This document shows, piece by piece, positions 35,816-43,104 of a stretch of DNA of 64,000 nt. Source of the DNA: Frigoribacterium sp. SL97 (lineage in GTDB: Bacteria; Actinomycetota; Actinomycetes; Actinomycetales; Microbacteriaceae); contig NZ_CP113062.1 in NCBI RefSeq assembly GCF_026625765.1, positions 124,001-188,000 on the forward strand, in the 5' to 3' direction. The notes under the pieces are model-generated. The model did not search any database, was not told the origin of the DNA, and worked only from the letters and a program-made list of their open reading frames with translations. The position numbers and the translations under genes are program-made. Position 1 is the first letter of the stretch, and each line of letters begins with the position of its first letter.

Positions 35816-36378
35816 CGCCATCCCTCCATCTCGCTGATCATGTTCTTGCGCGCCCGGGAGAGGAGCCCCCGGACCGTGGACACGGGAAGACCCAAGTCGT
35901 CCGCGATCTCGTCGTAGGACTGCCCGACCATCTCCTTCAGGATCCACGCCCGCCGTTGAGGGGCGGGCATCGCCTCCAACGCCAGGGTCAGCGCGTGTTC
36001 CCGCGACCGGGCCTCGACGACACGGTGCGGCGTCTCGTGCTCGGGTCCCTCGGAGTCGTGGTCGGCGATGTCGTCGTGGTCACGCCTGGCCCTGATCCTG
36101 TCCACGCACCGCCTGCTGACGATGCGCATCAACCAGCTCTTGACCTTCGAGGGGTCCTCGATCGAGGGCAGCTGCTTCCACGCCGCGACGAAGGTCTCCT
36201 GGACGACGTCGTCGACGTCGTCGGAACGACCGAGGACCCGCCGCGCGTAGGAACGCATCAACGGCCCGTACCGACGAACCAGGACCTCGAACGCCCGGAC
36301 GTCACCGTGCCCGGCACGCTCGACGAGGGTGTGGTCGTCGGCGTCCGCGAGGTCGACACGGCGCGGCTGATCGGACAC
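35812..36378 (-). CDS. ECF-type RNA polymerase sigma factor
   Basis: 188 residues. Region 2 contains LVRRYGPLMRSYARRVLG and DVVQETFVAAWKQLP; region 4 contains LKEMVGQSYDEIADDLGLPVSTVRGLLSRARKNM. Its TGA overlaps the Asp23 start. The unit sigma, Asp23, Asp23-like is probably a self-regulated envelope-stress operon, with the N-terminal part of the Asp23 gene standing in for an anti-sigma factor. The latter point is speculation. Confidence 0.92.
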   Translation of the reverse strand: MSDQPRRVDLADADDHTLVERAGHGDVRAFEVLVRRYGPLMRSYARRVLGRSDDVDDVVQETFVAAWKQLPSIEDPSKVKSWLMRIVSRRCVDRIRARRDHDDIADHDSEGPEHETPHRVVEARSREHALTLALEAMPAPQRRAWILKEMVGQSYDEIADDLGLPVSTVRGLLSRARKNMISEMEGWR

Positions 36379-36595
36379 CCGTCAGTTCTACCCGGTCCGC
36401 GGCTCCCCGTGCCGGCAGAGAAGCGTCCGTGAGCGGGGCGAATCGCTCCCCACCACGACTCGGCCGAAATTCGTCGACGCCCGGCGTGACGAATCGCACA
36501 CTCGTTGCGACCTAGTAGTGACGCGCTCCTGCTGCCCCTCGACCCGACGAGAAGCATGCGCGCTCCCCACCCGACTTGAATGAGGAACGACACCC

Positions 36596-36829
36596 GTGAC
36601 CCTGCTCGCGCCCGCACCCACGATCCGCCCTGCCGCGCCCACCCTCACCGAGGCCGAGCCCGGCTTCTGGGTCGCCAGTACCGGCGGCGCCTTCGCCTGC
36701 ACCATCGACCACCACGGCGAGCACTTCTACGTACGCGACTGCTTCAGCCAGTACCTCGGCGACTACGGCGACCTCGCCACAGCAGCCGCCCGCCTCCGCA
36801 CCGACGCCAGCGTGCGAGACGCCGCGTGA
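36596..36829 (+). CDS. Small hypothetical protein, first of an overlapping small-gene run
   Basis: 77 residues from GTG 36596 with TGAGGA 9 bases upstream. EPGFWVASTGGAFACTIDHHG and FYVRDCFSQYLGDYGDL form a compact domain; the next gene carries a similar pattern (GPGMWTSRTGKDIAGAVQ). The two may be paralogues. No known family. The start is divergent from the sigma factor gene across 217 bp. Confidence 0.65.
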   Translation: MTLLAPAPTIRPAAPTLTEAEPGFWVASTGGAFACTIDHHGEHFYVRDCFSQYLGDYGDLATAAARLRTDASVRDAA

Positions 36830-37107
36830 CGACCACACTCCCCCCGAGGGCGGCCGGCACCGGCACCTCCCCGGTGACTTGGCACGAGACGGGCCCCGGC
36901 ATGTGGACGAGCCGCACCGGCAAGGACATCGCCGGCGCCGTACAGCTCGTCGGGACCTTCATCACCACGAACGCCCGCGGCGACGTGGTCGGGACGTTCG
37001 ACACCCTCCCCCAGGCGCAAGCAGCCCTCGTCGCACCGCCCACCCCCTCTGGTCGGCCGCGCCCACTCGGCCGACACCGCCTCCTGCCGTGGTCTCGCCG
37101 TTGGTGA
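36826..37107 (+). CDS. Small hypothetical protein, paralogue-like of the preceding gene
   Basis: 93 residues from GTG 36826, overlapping the previous TGA (GTGA). Its GPGMWTSRTGKDIAG and GTFITTNARGDVVGTFDTLPQAQ resemble the neighbour's EPGFWVASTGGAFA-D. The tail is basic. Unknown function. Confidence 0.6.
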   Translation: MTTTLPPRAAGTGTSPVTWHETGPGMWTSRTGKDIAGAVQLVGTFITTNARGDVVGTFDTLPQAQAALVAPPTPSGRPRPLGRHRLLPWSRRW

Positions 37108-37319
37108 TCACGACACACCTCGTGGCTGACCACGCACGCGAGCCGCGGCGCTCACCTGGTCACCAGGCCCGTAGGTACGACTCGCTGCCCGACGTTCCGC
37201 CGGCACTGATCGTCACCTATGCCCGCCGAGAGCAGCGCCGCCGCCTCTTCCCCGTCCCGATGGGGCCCACCTACGCCGACTTCTTCCTCGAGGACACGAC
37301 CCGCCATGCGACTGCCTGA
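37104..37319 (+). CDS. Small hypothetical protein
   Basis: 71 residues from GTG 37104, again GTGA-coupled. Arg-rich (RRSPGHQARRYDS) with a central PALIVTYARREQRRRLFPVP. No domain recognised. Confidence 0.5.
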   Translation: MITTHLVADHAREPRRSPGHQARRYDSLPDVPPALIVTYARREQRRRLFPVPMGPTYADFFLEDTTRHATA

Positions 37320-37428
37320 CCCGAACATCGCTCTCACCGCCCCGATCGCCCCCTCCACCCGGCCGCCTCTGCCTGACACGGAGCAAGTGGACATGGAGCC
37401 CCTGCTCGCCGACCGTGACCGCCCCTGA
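37306..37428 (+). CDS. 40-residue ORF in the small-gene run
   Basis: From ATG 37306, overlapping the end of the previous ORF by 14 bases. Pro-rich, ending in MEPLLADRDRP. Supported only by its place in the chain. Confidence 0.3.
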   Translation: MRLPDPNIALTAPIAPSTRPPLPDTEQVDMEPLLADRDRP

Positions 37429-37606
37429 CCCCCACCCGCCCGGAGCACGCCCGGCCCCGATCTCGCTGCAACGCCTCCCCCACCACGAACTCGTCTCCTA
37501 CCTCAAACGGCAACTCGCCGTCCCGCTCCCCGGCGAGACCTGCGACTCGCCGACCACGATTCCAGGGGTCACAGGCAATGTAGAAGGCACCGTCGCAAGC
37601 TCGTGA
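37415..37606 (+). CDS. 63-residue ORF in the small-gene run
   Basis: From GTG 37415, overlapping the previous ORF. Contains ISLQRLPHHELVSYLKRQLAV, a possible amphipathic helix. Unrecognised. After its stop there is no gene until 38020. Confidence 0.35.
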   Translation: MTAPDPHPPGARPAPISLQRLPHHELVSYLKRQLAVPLPGETCDSPTTIPGVTGNVEGTVASS

Positions 37607-37696
37607 GCCACCGCGGGGGCCGCGCATCTCGACATACCGGGCGCTGCCGCCGCGCCTGCTGCTTAACCCTTTTTGAATCGAGGATTGGCGCCTCTA

Positions 37697-37924
37697 GTCG
37701 TCTTCACCCGTGCACGACGCACCCGCAGTCCCTAGCTGCGGCCGAGGTGAAGACCCCGCGAAGCAACGCTGCTTCGCCCCGCTGGGGTGTCGTGGCCCGA
37801 ACCACGACGCCCCGGCGATACCCCGACTCGAACGGCAAGAAGAACCGAACGGCGCGAACGAGGCAATCAACGGGGCCAGCAAATCAAAGGCATGAATGTC
37901 CGACTCGTGCCAGACGAGCATTCA
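37697..37924 (+). other. Densely structured non-coding stretch (candidate ncRNA or recombination site)
   Basis: In 413 bp without a gene (37607-38019) lie four strong inverted repeats. A, GTCTTCACC (37700) with GGTGAAGAC (37746), enclosing CCGCAG/CTGCGG. B, GCGAAGCA/TGCTTCGC (37758-37777, 4-nt loop). C, GTCGTGG/CCACGAC (37789-37808). D, TGAATG/CATTCA (37893/37919) enclosing CTCGT/ACGAG. Hairpin A with its bulged double stem looks like a folded single-strand recombination site; all together could be a structured RNA. It abuts the first CTATCGGG element at 37941. Confidence 0.55.
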
Positions 37925-37940
37925 GGCTTGCGCCGGTGAA

Positions 37941-37956
37941 CGATCCCCTATCGGGC
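37941..37956 (+). repeat. CTATCGGG element 1
   Basis: CGATCCCCTATCGGGC, identical to the consensus. It is preceded by CCGGTGAA, a flank shared with element 2. It is followed by CAGAAC (37971) facing GTTCTG (37998). Confidence 0.85.
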
Positions 37957-38019
37957 GGCCGTCGAAAATGCAGAACATCTGAATTGAACGTAATTGCGTT
38001 CTGTGCGGGCAGGATGAGG

Positions 38020-38754
38020 CTAGCTGTAGGCGCGGAAGTAGAGACGTTGGGGCCGGAATGGCAGCCTCGGCCCCGGAATCGGCCCTGAGAAGTAGTCACC
38101 GTGTTCGTCGAGCAAGGTGACGCCTCGCCACGTGCGTCTGATGCTGCCGGCGTAGAGCACGACCTGTTCCATCAGGTCCTTCGCTGCCGCCATGCCGTCA
38201 TCGTCAGTGCGTCCGGCACCGAAGGTCCACCAGTGAAGCTGCGAGCCCTCGACCACAACATTGCCGTCATGCCGCACGTGAACGGAGAAGGGCAAAGCGG
38301 AACCCCGGTCAGGAACCACCCGCACCTCCAGGTCGAACTCAGCGACGGGAGCGTGGACCGTCACCCGGCCGTGAGTGCCGACGAGCGCCTCGATCCAGCC
38401 TGGCAGGCCCTCTGGGGCGGTCTTGTCGATGGTCATCCTCAGCTGCCGTCGTTCGAGCAGACTGAATGCCCGGCCGACACCGGCTACGTTCCACTCGAGC
38501 TCTAGTCTTCGGCCGCCGGCGAATTCGACGACGATCCATTGCTCACCGATGAATGACAGTCCGGGGACTTCCAGAAACGGCAGGCGATCCGTGTCGGGAT
38601 CGAGCAGGGACGCGGAGACGTGGTCCGTCCCGAACGTCCTCCTGGCTGCGTCGGTCAGCCGCCCGAATGTGGCTTCGTGATGGGGCGGGATCGGCACGAC
38701 CTCAGTATGCCGATTCCCGATAGAGACGGCGAGGGCGCTTGACCGAAACTCCAA
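38020..38754 (-). CDS. Hypothetical protein bracketed by elements 1 and 2
   Basis: 244 residues from ATG 38754; a GTG near 38724 would skip a weak N terminus. Soluble, with ARRTFGTDHVSASLLDPD, EQWIVVEFAGGRRLELEWNVAG and a Trp-rich QLHWWTFGAGRTDDDG. No family recognised. It is the only gene between two element copies whose 20-bp left parts are identical, so gene plus one copy forms a neat unit of about 850 bp. Confidence 0.65.
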   Translation of the reverse strand: MEFRSSALAVSIGNRHTEVVPIPPHHEATFGRLTDAARRTFGTDHVSASLLDPDTDRLPFLEVPGLSFIGEQWIVVEFAGGRRLELEWNVAGVGRAFSLLERRQLRMTIDKTAPEGLPGWIEALVGTHGRVTVHAPVAEFDLEVRVVPDRGSALPFSVHVRHDGNVVVEGSQLHWWTFGAGRTDDDGMAAAKDLMEQVVLYAGSIRRTWRGVTLLDEHGDYFSGPIPGPRLPFRPQRLYFRAYS

Positions 38755-38794
38755 GTAGAGAGCAAGACCCTACGTCTGCTCAGCTCCCGGTGAA

Positions 38795-38810
38795 CGATCC
38801 CCTATCAGGA
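38795..38810 (+). repeat. CTATCGGG element 2
   Basis: CGATCCCCTATCAGGA, two differences from the consensus. Its left flank CCGGTGAA repeats that of element 1. CTTTT/AAAAG hairpin bases follow at about 38827-38844. Confidence 0.8.
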
Positions 38811-38892
38811 CAGGCCACCACACCCTTTTCTTGGTCTAAAAGAATGTTGTATCAGCAGGTGCAGCTTGGTCGGATCAGTGCTTGACTGAGCC

Positions 38893-38963
38893 TGGCGGAG
38901 ACGCCACGGCGGTGGGGCTCGCCGTCACCAACCTCGACTCAGGTCGACAACAGTCCCTATCTC
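38893..38963 (+). ncRNA. Candidate fluoride (crcB) riboswitch
   Basis: Upstream of the fluoride operon, GGCGGTGGGGCTCGCCGTC (38908 on) resembles the conserved 5' GGCGATGG...CGCC core of the crcB motif. It is followed by ACC, a TCGAC/GTCGA stem and AACAGTCCCT in place of the usual TGATGnCTCCT. The match is imperfect at the 3' pseudoknot half. Position 40-100 bp before the first gene and the operon content strongly favour it. Confidence 0.6.
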
Positions 38964-39001
38964 ATCCACTGGCGTGCCCAGGAACCGAGATAGGAGACCA
39001 G

Positions 39002-39472
39002 ATGACCACCGACACCATCGTCGTCGGAGCTCATACCCGGACGGCCGACACCGTTCTCTCGAACGCCGCCCGGTTCGCGGCCCGGCTGTCGGCACAACTC
39101 GTCGTCGTGCAGGTCGACGACTCCCGCGTCCCCGCTGACCCCGACGACGCCAGCGGCCGAGGGGCGACCGTTCCCCTCGACCCAGACGAGTACGACGACG
39201 TCGCCGCCGACAGATCTGCCCTCGAGGCGACGGCAGCCCGGCTCCGCACCGACGCGCAGATCACGGTCGACGTCCGTGTCCTCGCCGGTGACCCCGCTAA
39301 GGCGTTGGCCCGCGTCGCCGCCGACACGCACGCCGTGATGATCGTCGTCGGATCCTCGAACGGTCTCGCCGCGGGCCTGAAGGCTGCACTGCACGGGTCC
39401 ACGGCATCGTTCCTCATGCACCATCAACCCGTGCCGGTGCTCGTGGTGCCGGTCTCGAAGGCCCGGCCGTGA
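39002..39472 (+). CDS. Universal stress protein (UspA family)
   Basis: 156 residues from ATG 39002 with ATAGGAG upstream. DTIVVGAHTRTADTVLSNAARFA at the start and VVGSSNGLAAGLKAALHGSTASFLMHHQPVPVLVVP at the end carry the Usp ATP-binding glycine/serine pattern. First gene of the fluoride operon; its stop overlaps the next start (GTGA). USP genes occur in other actinobacterial fluoride loci. Confidence 0.9.
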   Translation: MTTDTIVVGAHTRTADTVLSNAARFAARLSAQLVVVQVDDSRVPADPDDASGRGATVPLDPDEYDDVAADRSALEATAARLRTDAQITVDVRVLAGDPAKALARVAADTHAVMIVVGSSNGLAAGLKAALHGSTASFLMHHQPVPVLVVPVSKARP

Positions 39473-40209
39473 CGACCCGGATCGCCCTCGTGCGACACGG
39501 CCAGAGCCAGGCCAATGCCGACGGGCTGTTCACAGGCATCACCGACTCACCCCTCACGACCGGAGGCCGTGAAGAAGCCCGCCGTGCTGCACACCTGCTC
39601 GACGAGACGGGTTTCCGCCCGGCATCGATCCTGTGCTCACCGCTGGCCCGTGCGACCGAGACTGCCTGCATCATGGTGTCCGAGAACCAGTGGACCGTGC
39701 CCGCCACCGTCGACGTGCGACTCCGGGAACGCGACTACGGCGACCTGACCGGACGGACGAAGGCGGATGTTCGCCGCTCAGCCGGCGAGGAGGACTTCAC
39801 CCTGTGGCGGCGCTCACTGGACATCCCGCCCCCGCCGTCCTCCGACGCGCAGTTCGCGAAGCTGTGGGCTCAGGACGCCCTTCGTCAGGTGGATCCCTCG
39901 AACCGCACCCGGGCCGAGAGCCTGCTCGACGTCATCGTCCGGGTCCGCCCCGTCGCCGAGGCGGTCAAGGCCGGTGCCCCCGGCGGCACCGTGCTCGTGG
40001 TGGGCCACGGCAACAGCCTCCGCGCACTCTGCCTGTTGCTCGACGCGCTCACCCCACTCGAGGTCGCCGCGCTCAACATCCCGACCGGCCACCCCCTGAT
40101 CTACGACCTCGCCTCCGACGGGCATCCGCTGACGCGGGGCGGCACGTATCTCGACCCGGCCGCAGCGGCCCTCGCCGCCGCGGTCATCACCCACGAAGGA
40201 GGAACCTGA
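39469..40209 (+). CDS. 2,3-bisphosphoglycerate-dependent phosphoglycerate mutase family protein
   Basis: 246 residues from GTG 39469. Phosphohistidine motif LVRHGQSQANADGLFTG, LTTGGREEARRAA, LRERDYGDLTGRTK and VVGHGNSLRALCLLLD identify a gpmA-type enzyme interconverting 3- and 2-phosphoglycerate. In front of an enolase gene it supplies the substrate step. It is a second copy for the operon, presumably besides a housekeeping gene elsewhere. Confidence 0.88.
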   Translation: MTTRIALVRHGQSQANADGLFTGITDSPLTTGGREEARRAAHLLDETGFRPASILCSPLARATETACIMVSENQWTVPATVDVRLRERDYGDLTGRTKADVRRSAGEEDFTLWRRSLDIPPPPSSDAQFAKLWAQDALRQVDPSNRTRAESLLDVIVRVRPVAEAVKAGAPGGTVLVVGHGNSLRALCLLLDALTPLEVAALNIPTGHPLIYDLASDGHPLTRGGTYLDPAAAALAAAVITHEGGT

Positions 40210-40210
40210 C

Positions 40211-41563
40211 ATGAACGACTACATCAGCAACCGCACCATCCACACCCATGACGTCGGCACCTACGTCACCCACGGCGGTGCACACCCCGTCCAGATCGTG
40301 TCCGCCCTCGGGCGGTCGATCTTGGACTCACGCGGATTCCCCACCGTCCAGGTCGACCTCGAACTCGCCGACGGCACCCTCGTCTCGGGCGCCGCCCCTG
40401 CGGGAGCCTCGACCGGTGCCCACGAGGCCGTGGAACTCCGAGACGGAGGTGCAGCGTTCGGTGGCAAGGGCGTCCGGAAAGCGGCAGAGATGGTCACCAC
40501 CGAGATCAGCGACCTCCTGACCTCACGCCCGTGGGCCGGGATCAGCGAGATCGACCGTGCCCTCGCCGACCTCGACGGCACCCCGAACTGGTCGCGGCTC
40601 GGCGCCAACGCCGTCGTCGCCACGTCGATCGCGGCGTCCCGAGCGCTGGCCCGCGAAGCCGGCCTGTCCCTGCACCGGTGGATCGCCCTGCTGTCGGGGG
40701 CGAACGAATCGCTCCCCGTCCCGCACTTCAACGTCCTGAACGGAGGCGCCCGTGCAGCCAACGACCTCGATTTCCAGGAGTTCATGATCGCTCCCGTCGG
40801 GGCGACCAGTGAGGAGGAAGCGGTGCAGACCGGCGCAGAGGTCTACCATGCCCTGAAAGCGCTCGTACAGACCCGCTACAACACCGCGGGCCTCGGCGAC
40901 GAGGGCGGCTTCGCCCCGGCGATCAGCAGCCCCGAGGACGCCCTCGACCTCATCGTCCAGGCGATCACCGACGCCGGCCACCGGGCGGCGCTCGACGACG
41001 TCGCGATCGCCCTCGACCCTGCCGCGAACGGGTTCGGCGACGGAGACGGCCGGTACCGGGTCGCCGGGCAGGACCTCGACCGTGCGGCCCTCGCGGACCG
41101 GTACGGTGCACTGCTCGACGCGTACCCGATCAGGAGCATCGAGGACGCGTTCCACGAGGACGACCACGACGGGTGGGCGCTGATGGCGTCGAGGTTCGGC
41201 GGCCGCGTGCAGCTCGTCGGCGACGACCTCTACGTGACCGACCCCGAAAGGATCGCCGAAGGTGCCGAGAAGGGCTGGTCGGACGCCGTCCTCATCAAGC
41301 CGAACCAGATCGGCTCCGTCAGCCAGACCCTCGACGCGATCGCCACCGCTCGGTCGCACGGCATGGCCTGCATGGTGTCGCACCGCTCCGGGGAGACCAC
41401 CGACACGTTCATCGCCGACCTCGTCGTCGGCACCGGGGTCGGCCAGATCAAATCCGGTGCCCCCGCACGCGGGGAGCGGGTCTGCAAGTACAACCGCCTC
41501 ACCGACATCGAAGCCGATCAGCCCGGACTCCCCTACGGCCTCAGCACGAAGGACGATGCATGA
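40211..41563 (+). CDS. eno: Enolase (accessory copy in fluoride operon)
   Basis: 450 residues from ATG 40211 with GGAGGA upstream. Conserved blocks: SILDSRGFPTVQVDL, PAGASTGAHEAVELRD, FNVLNGGARAANDLDFQEFM, GLGDEGGFAPA, LIKPNQIGSVSQTLDA (catalytic Lys) and SHRSGETTDTFIADL. Fluoride inhibits enolase by forming a magnesium-fluorophosphate complex, so a spare or resistant enolase relieves the target. A roughly 28-residue N-terminal extension precedes the usual start of the domain. Confidence 0.95.
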   Translation: MNDYISNRTIHTHDVGTYVTHGGAHPVQIVSALGRSILDSRGFPTVQVDLELADGTLVSGAAPAGASTGAHEAVELRDGGAAFGGKGVRKAAEMVTTEISDLLTSRPWAGISEIDRALADLDGTPNWSRLGANAVVATSIAASRALAREAGLSLHRWIALLSGANESLPVPHFNVLNGGARAANDLDFQEFMIAPVGATSEEEAVQTGAEVYHALKALVQTRYNTAGLGDEGGFAPAISSPEDALDLIVQAITDAGHRAALDDVAIALDPAANGFGDGDGRYRVAGQDLDRAALADRYGALLDAYPIRSIEDAFHEDDHDGWALMASRFGGRVQLVGDDLYVTDPERIAEGAEKGWSDAVLIKPNQIGSVSQTLDAIATARSHGMACMVSHRSGETTDTFIADLVVGTGVGQIKSGAPARGERVCKYNRLTDIEADQPGLPYGLSTKDDA

Positions 41564-42096
41564 CCACCCCCTCACCCGACTCACCGTTTCCGCCGCTGCC
41601 CTCGAGGAGAGGCGACGAGTTCGACGGGCTGGGCCAGAACCCGGACCTCGATGTCGACGACTCCACGGGCACCGAAAGGCCCGTGCACCTGCGGTGGCGG
41701 TTCATCGGATTCGTCACCCTCGGCGGCACGATCGGCACGGGATTGCGCGAAGCCCTGGCGTTGAGCTTCCCCGCGGCCCCGGGCAGCATCCCCGTCACGA
41801 TCCTGCTGATCAATGTCGTCGGTGCGTTCGCGCTCGGGCTGCTCCTTGAGTCGCTGGTGCGACGAGGGCCGGACGCGGGTCGCCGACGCGACCTGCGCCT
41901 CCTCGTCGGAACAGGCGTTCTCGGCGGGTTCACCACCTACAGCGCCCTCGCGGTCGACACCGCGACCCTGCTCGGTGACGCGCTGCCGATCGCGATCGCC
42001 TACGGTGTGGGATCGGTCGTGCTCGGCGCCGTGGGTTCCTGGGCCGGCATCACCGGCGGTGCCGCCCTCCATCGCCGTTCTGAGGCGGCGTCGTGA
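41560..42096 (+). CDS. crcB: FluC/CrcB fluoride channel subunit, long form
   Basis: 178 residues from ATG 41560 (ATGA with enolase). About 50 hydrophilic N-terminal residues precede four TM helices. GGTIGTGLREAL, LLINVVGAFALGLL (the N of the pore) and GTGVLGGFTTYSALAVDT are the Fluc signatures. The pair of unequal crcB genes suggests a heterodimeric channel, as in other Gram-positives. Confidence 0.92.
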   Translation: MTTPSPDSPFPPLPSRRGDEFDGLGQNPDLDVDDSTGTERPVHLRWRFIGFVTLGGTIGTGLREALALSFPAAPGSIPVTILLINVVGAFALGLLLESLVRRGPDAGRRRDLRLLVGTGVLGGFTTYSALAVDTATLLGDALPIAIAYGVGSVVLGAVGSWAGITGGAALHRRSEAAS

Positions 42097-42470
42097 TCGC
42101 CCCGTGGCTCTTCGTCGCGATCGCGGTCGCCGGTGGCGTGGGTGCGGCCCTGCGCCTCGTCGTCGACGGCGTCGTCCGCAGCACGTGGTCGGCCCCCATC
42201 CCGCTGGCGACCCTGGTCATCAACGTCAGCGGGTCGTTCGTGCTCGGCTTGCTCACCGGTCTCGCCGACCACGCGGGGATGCCCCGAGAGTGGCTGCTCG
42301 TCGCGGGCGGCGGGCTCATGGGCGGCTACACCACGTTCAGCACCGCAAGCGTCGAGACCGTGCGCCTCGTAGCCGAGAAGAAATGGGTCGCGGGAATCGC
42401 CAACGGCGCGGGCATGCTGCTGCTCGCCGTCGCTGCCGGGCTCGTCGGCCTCACCATTGGCACGTCATGA
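42093..42470 (+). CDS. crcB: FluC/CrcB fluoride channel subunit, short form
   Basis: 125 residues from GTG 42093, overlapping the previous stop (GTGA). Four TM helices with GGVGAALRLVVDG, LVINVSGSFVLGLLTGL and GGGLMGGYTTFSTASVETV. It is the last gene of the operon. Dual-topology dimers expel fluoride passively. Confidence 0.92.
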   Translation: MIAPWLFVAIAVAGGVGAALRLVVDGVVRSTWSAPIPLATLVINVSGSFVLGLLTGLADHAGMPREWLLVAGGGLMGGYTTFSTASVETVRLVAEKKWVAGIANGAGMLLLAVAAGLVGLTIGTS

Positions 42471-42627
42471 CACCCTTCTGCTGACGAGTCGCGAATGCTC
42501 GTGGGGGCTGCCGTCGGGGCATGCTCGTGGTTGCATCAGGTTCGCGGCCGCTTCGTGCAGCCGCACCAGTCGGCGGCCGCCGACTCCCCTTTCCGTTTCG
42601 ACATACAAGTGCGCAGGAGAAAGCATC

Positions 42628-43071
42628 ATGAGCAACACCGTCATCCATGACTTGGTTTCCGAGATGCTGGGTCGGCTTCCGTCCGGTGGAGGCATCGTGG
42701 CTGTGGATGGCGATGCTGGCGAGCAACTCTCGGACATGGGCAGTCAGTTGGCTCGGGAGATCAGCGCGAGAGGCCTCACGTCGTCGGTCCGATCATTCAC
42801 GGGCGCAGACTTCGAGTCTTCACCCGCCGGCACGGACGTGCTGTTGGTCGTCGGCGAAGGCGCGTTGCAGCCTGGCGTCCGGACGCGGTGGAACTGGACT
42901 CTGTGGGTCGAGGCCTCCGGGGTGCGTGATCCGGCGAGCAACGACCGCAGTGCGGTGGCGTTCGAGAGCTACCGGTCGCGTGACGAGCCCAAGGGCGCCG
43001 CCTCGGCCATCGTCGACGTCAGTGACCCCGAGGCCTATCGCCGTGACTGGAACGACGCCTGTTCGATCTGA
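42628..43071 (+). CDS. Degenerate uridine-kinase-like P-loop protein
   Basis: 147 residues from ATG 42628, GCAGGAGAA upstream. GGGIVAVDGDAGEQLSDMGSQLARE lines up with the Walker A region of uridine kinases (VAVDGxxGSGKTT), but the GKS/T is replaced by EQL. LLVVGEGALQPG and RRDWNDACSI follow the same fold order. Without the lysine it probably does not bind ATP in the standard way. It sits alone between the fluoride operon and the TDT transporter. Confidence 0.6.
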   Translation: MSNTVIHDLVSEMLGRLPSGGGIVAVDGDAGEQLSDMGSQLAREISARGLTSSVRSFTGADFESSPAGTDVLLVVGEGALQPGVRTRWNWTLWVEASGVRDPASNDRSAVAFESYRSRDEPKGAASAIVDVSDPEAYRRDWNDACSI

Positions 43072-43104
43072 GTCGCTCCCCCCACGCACCCTCGTCGTCC
43101 GTGG

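Noticed and set aside
37779..37860. tRNA-like TCGAA context near GACTCGAACGG
   Set aside because: No acceptor stem, anticodon arm or T-loop could be built around it.
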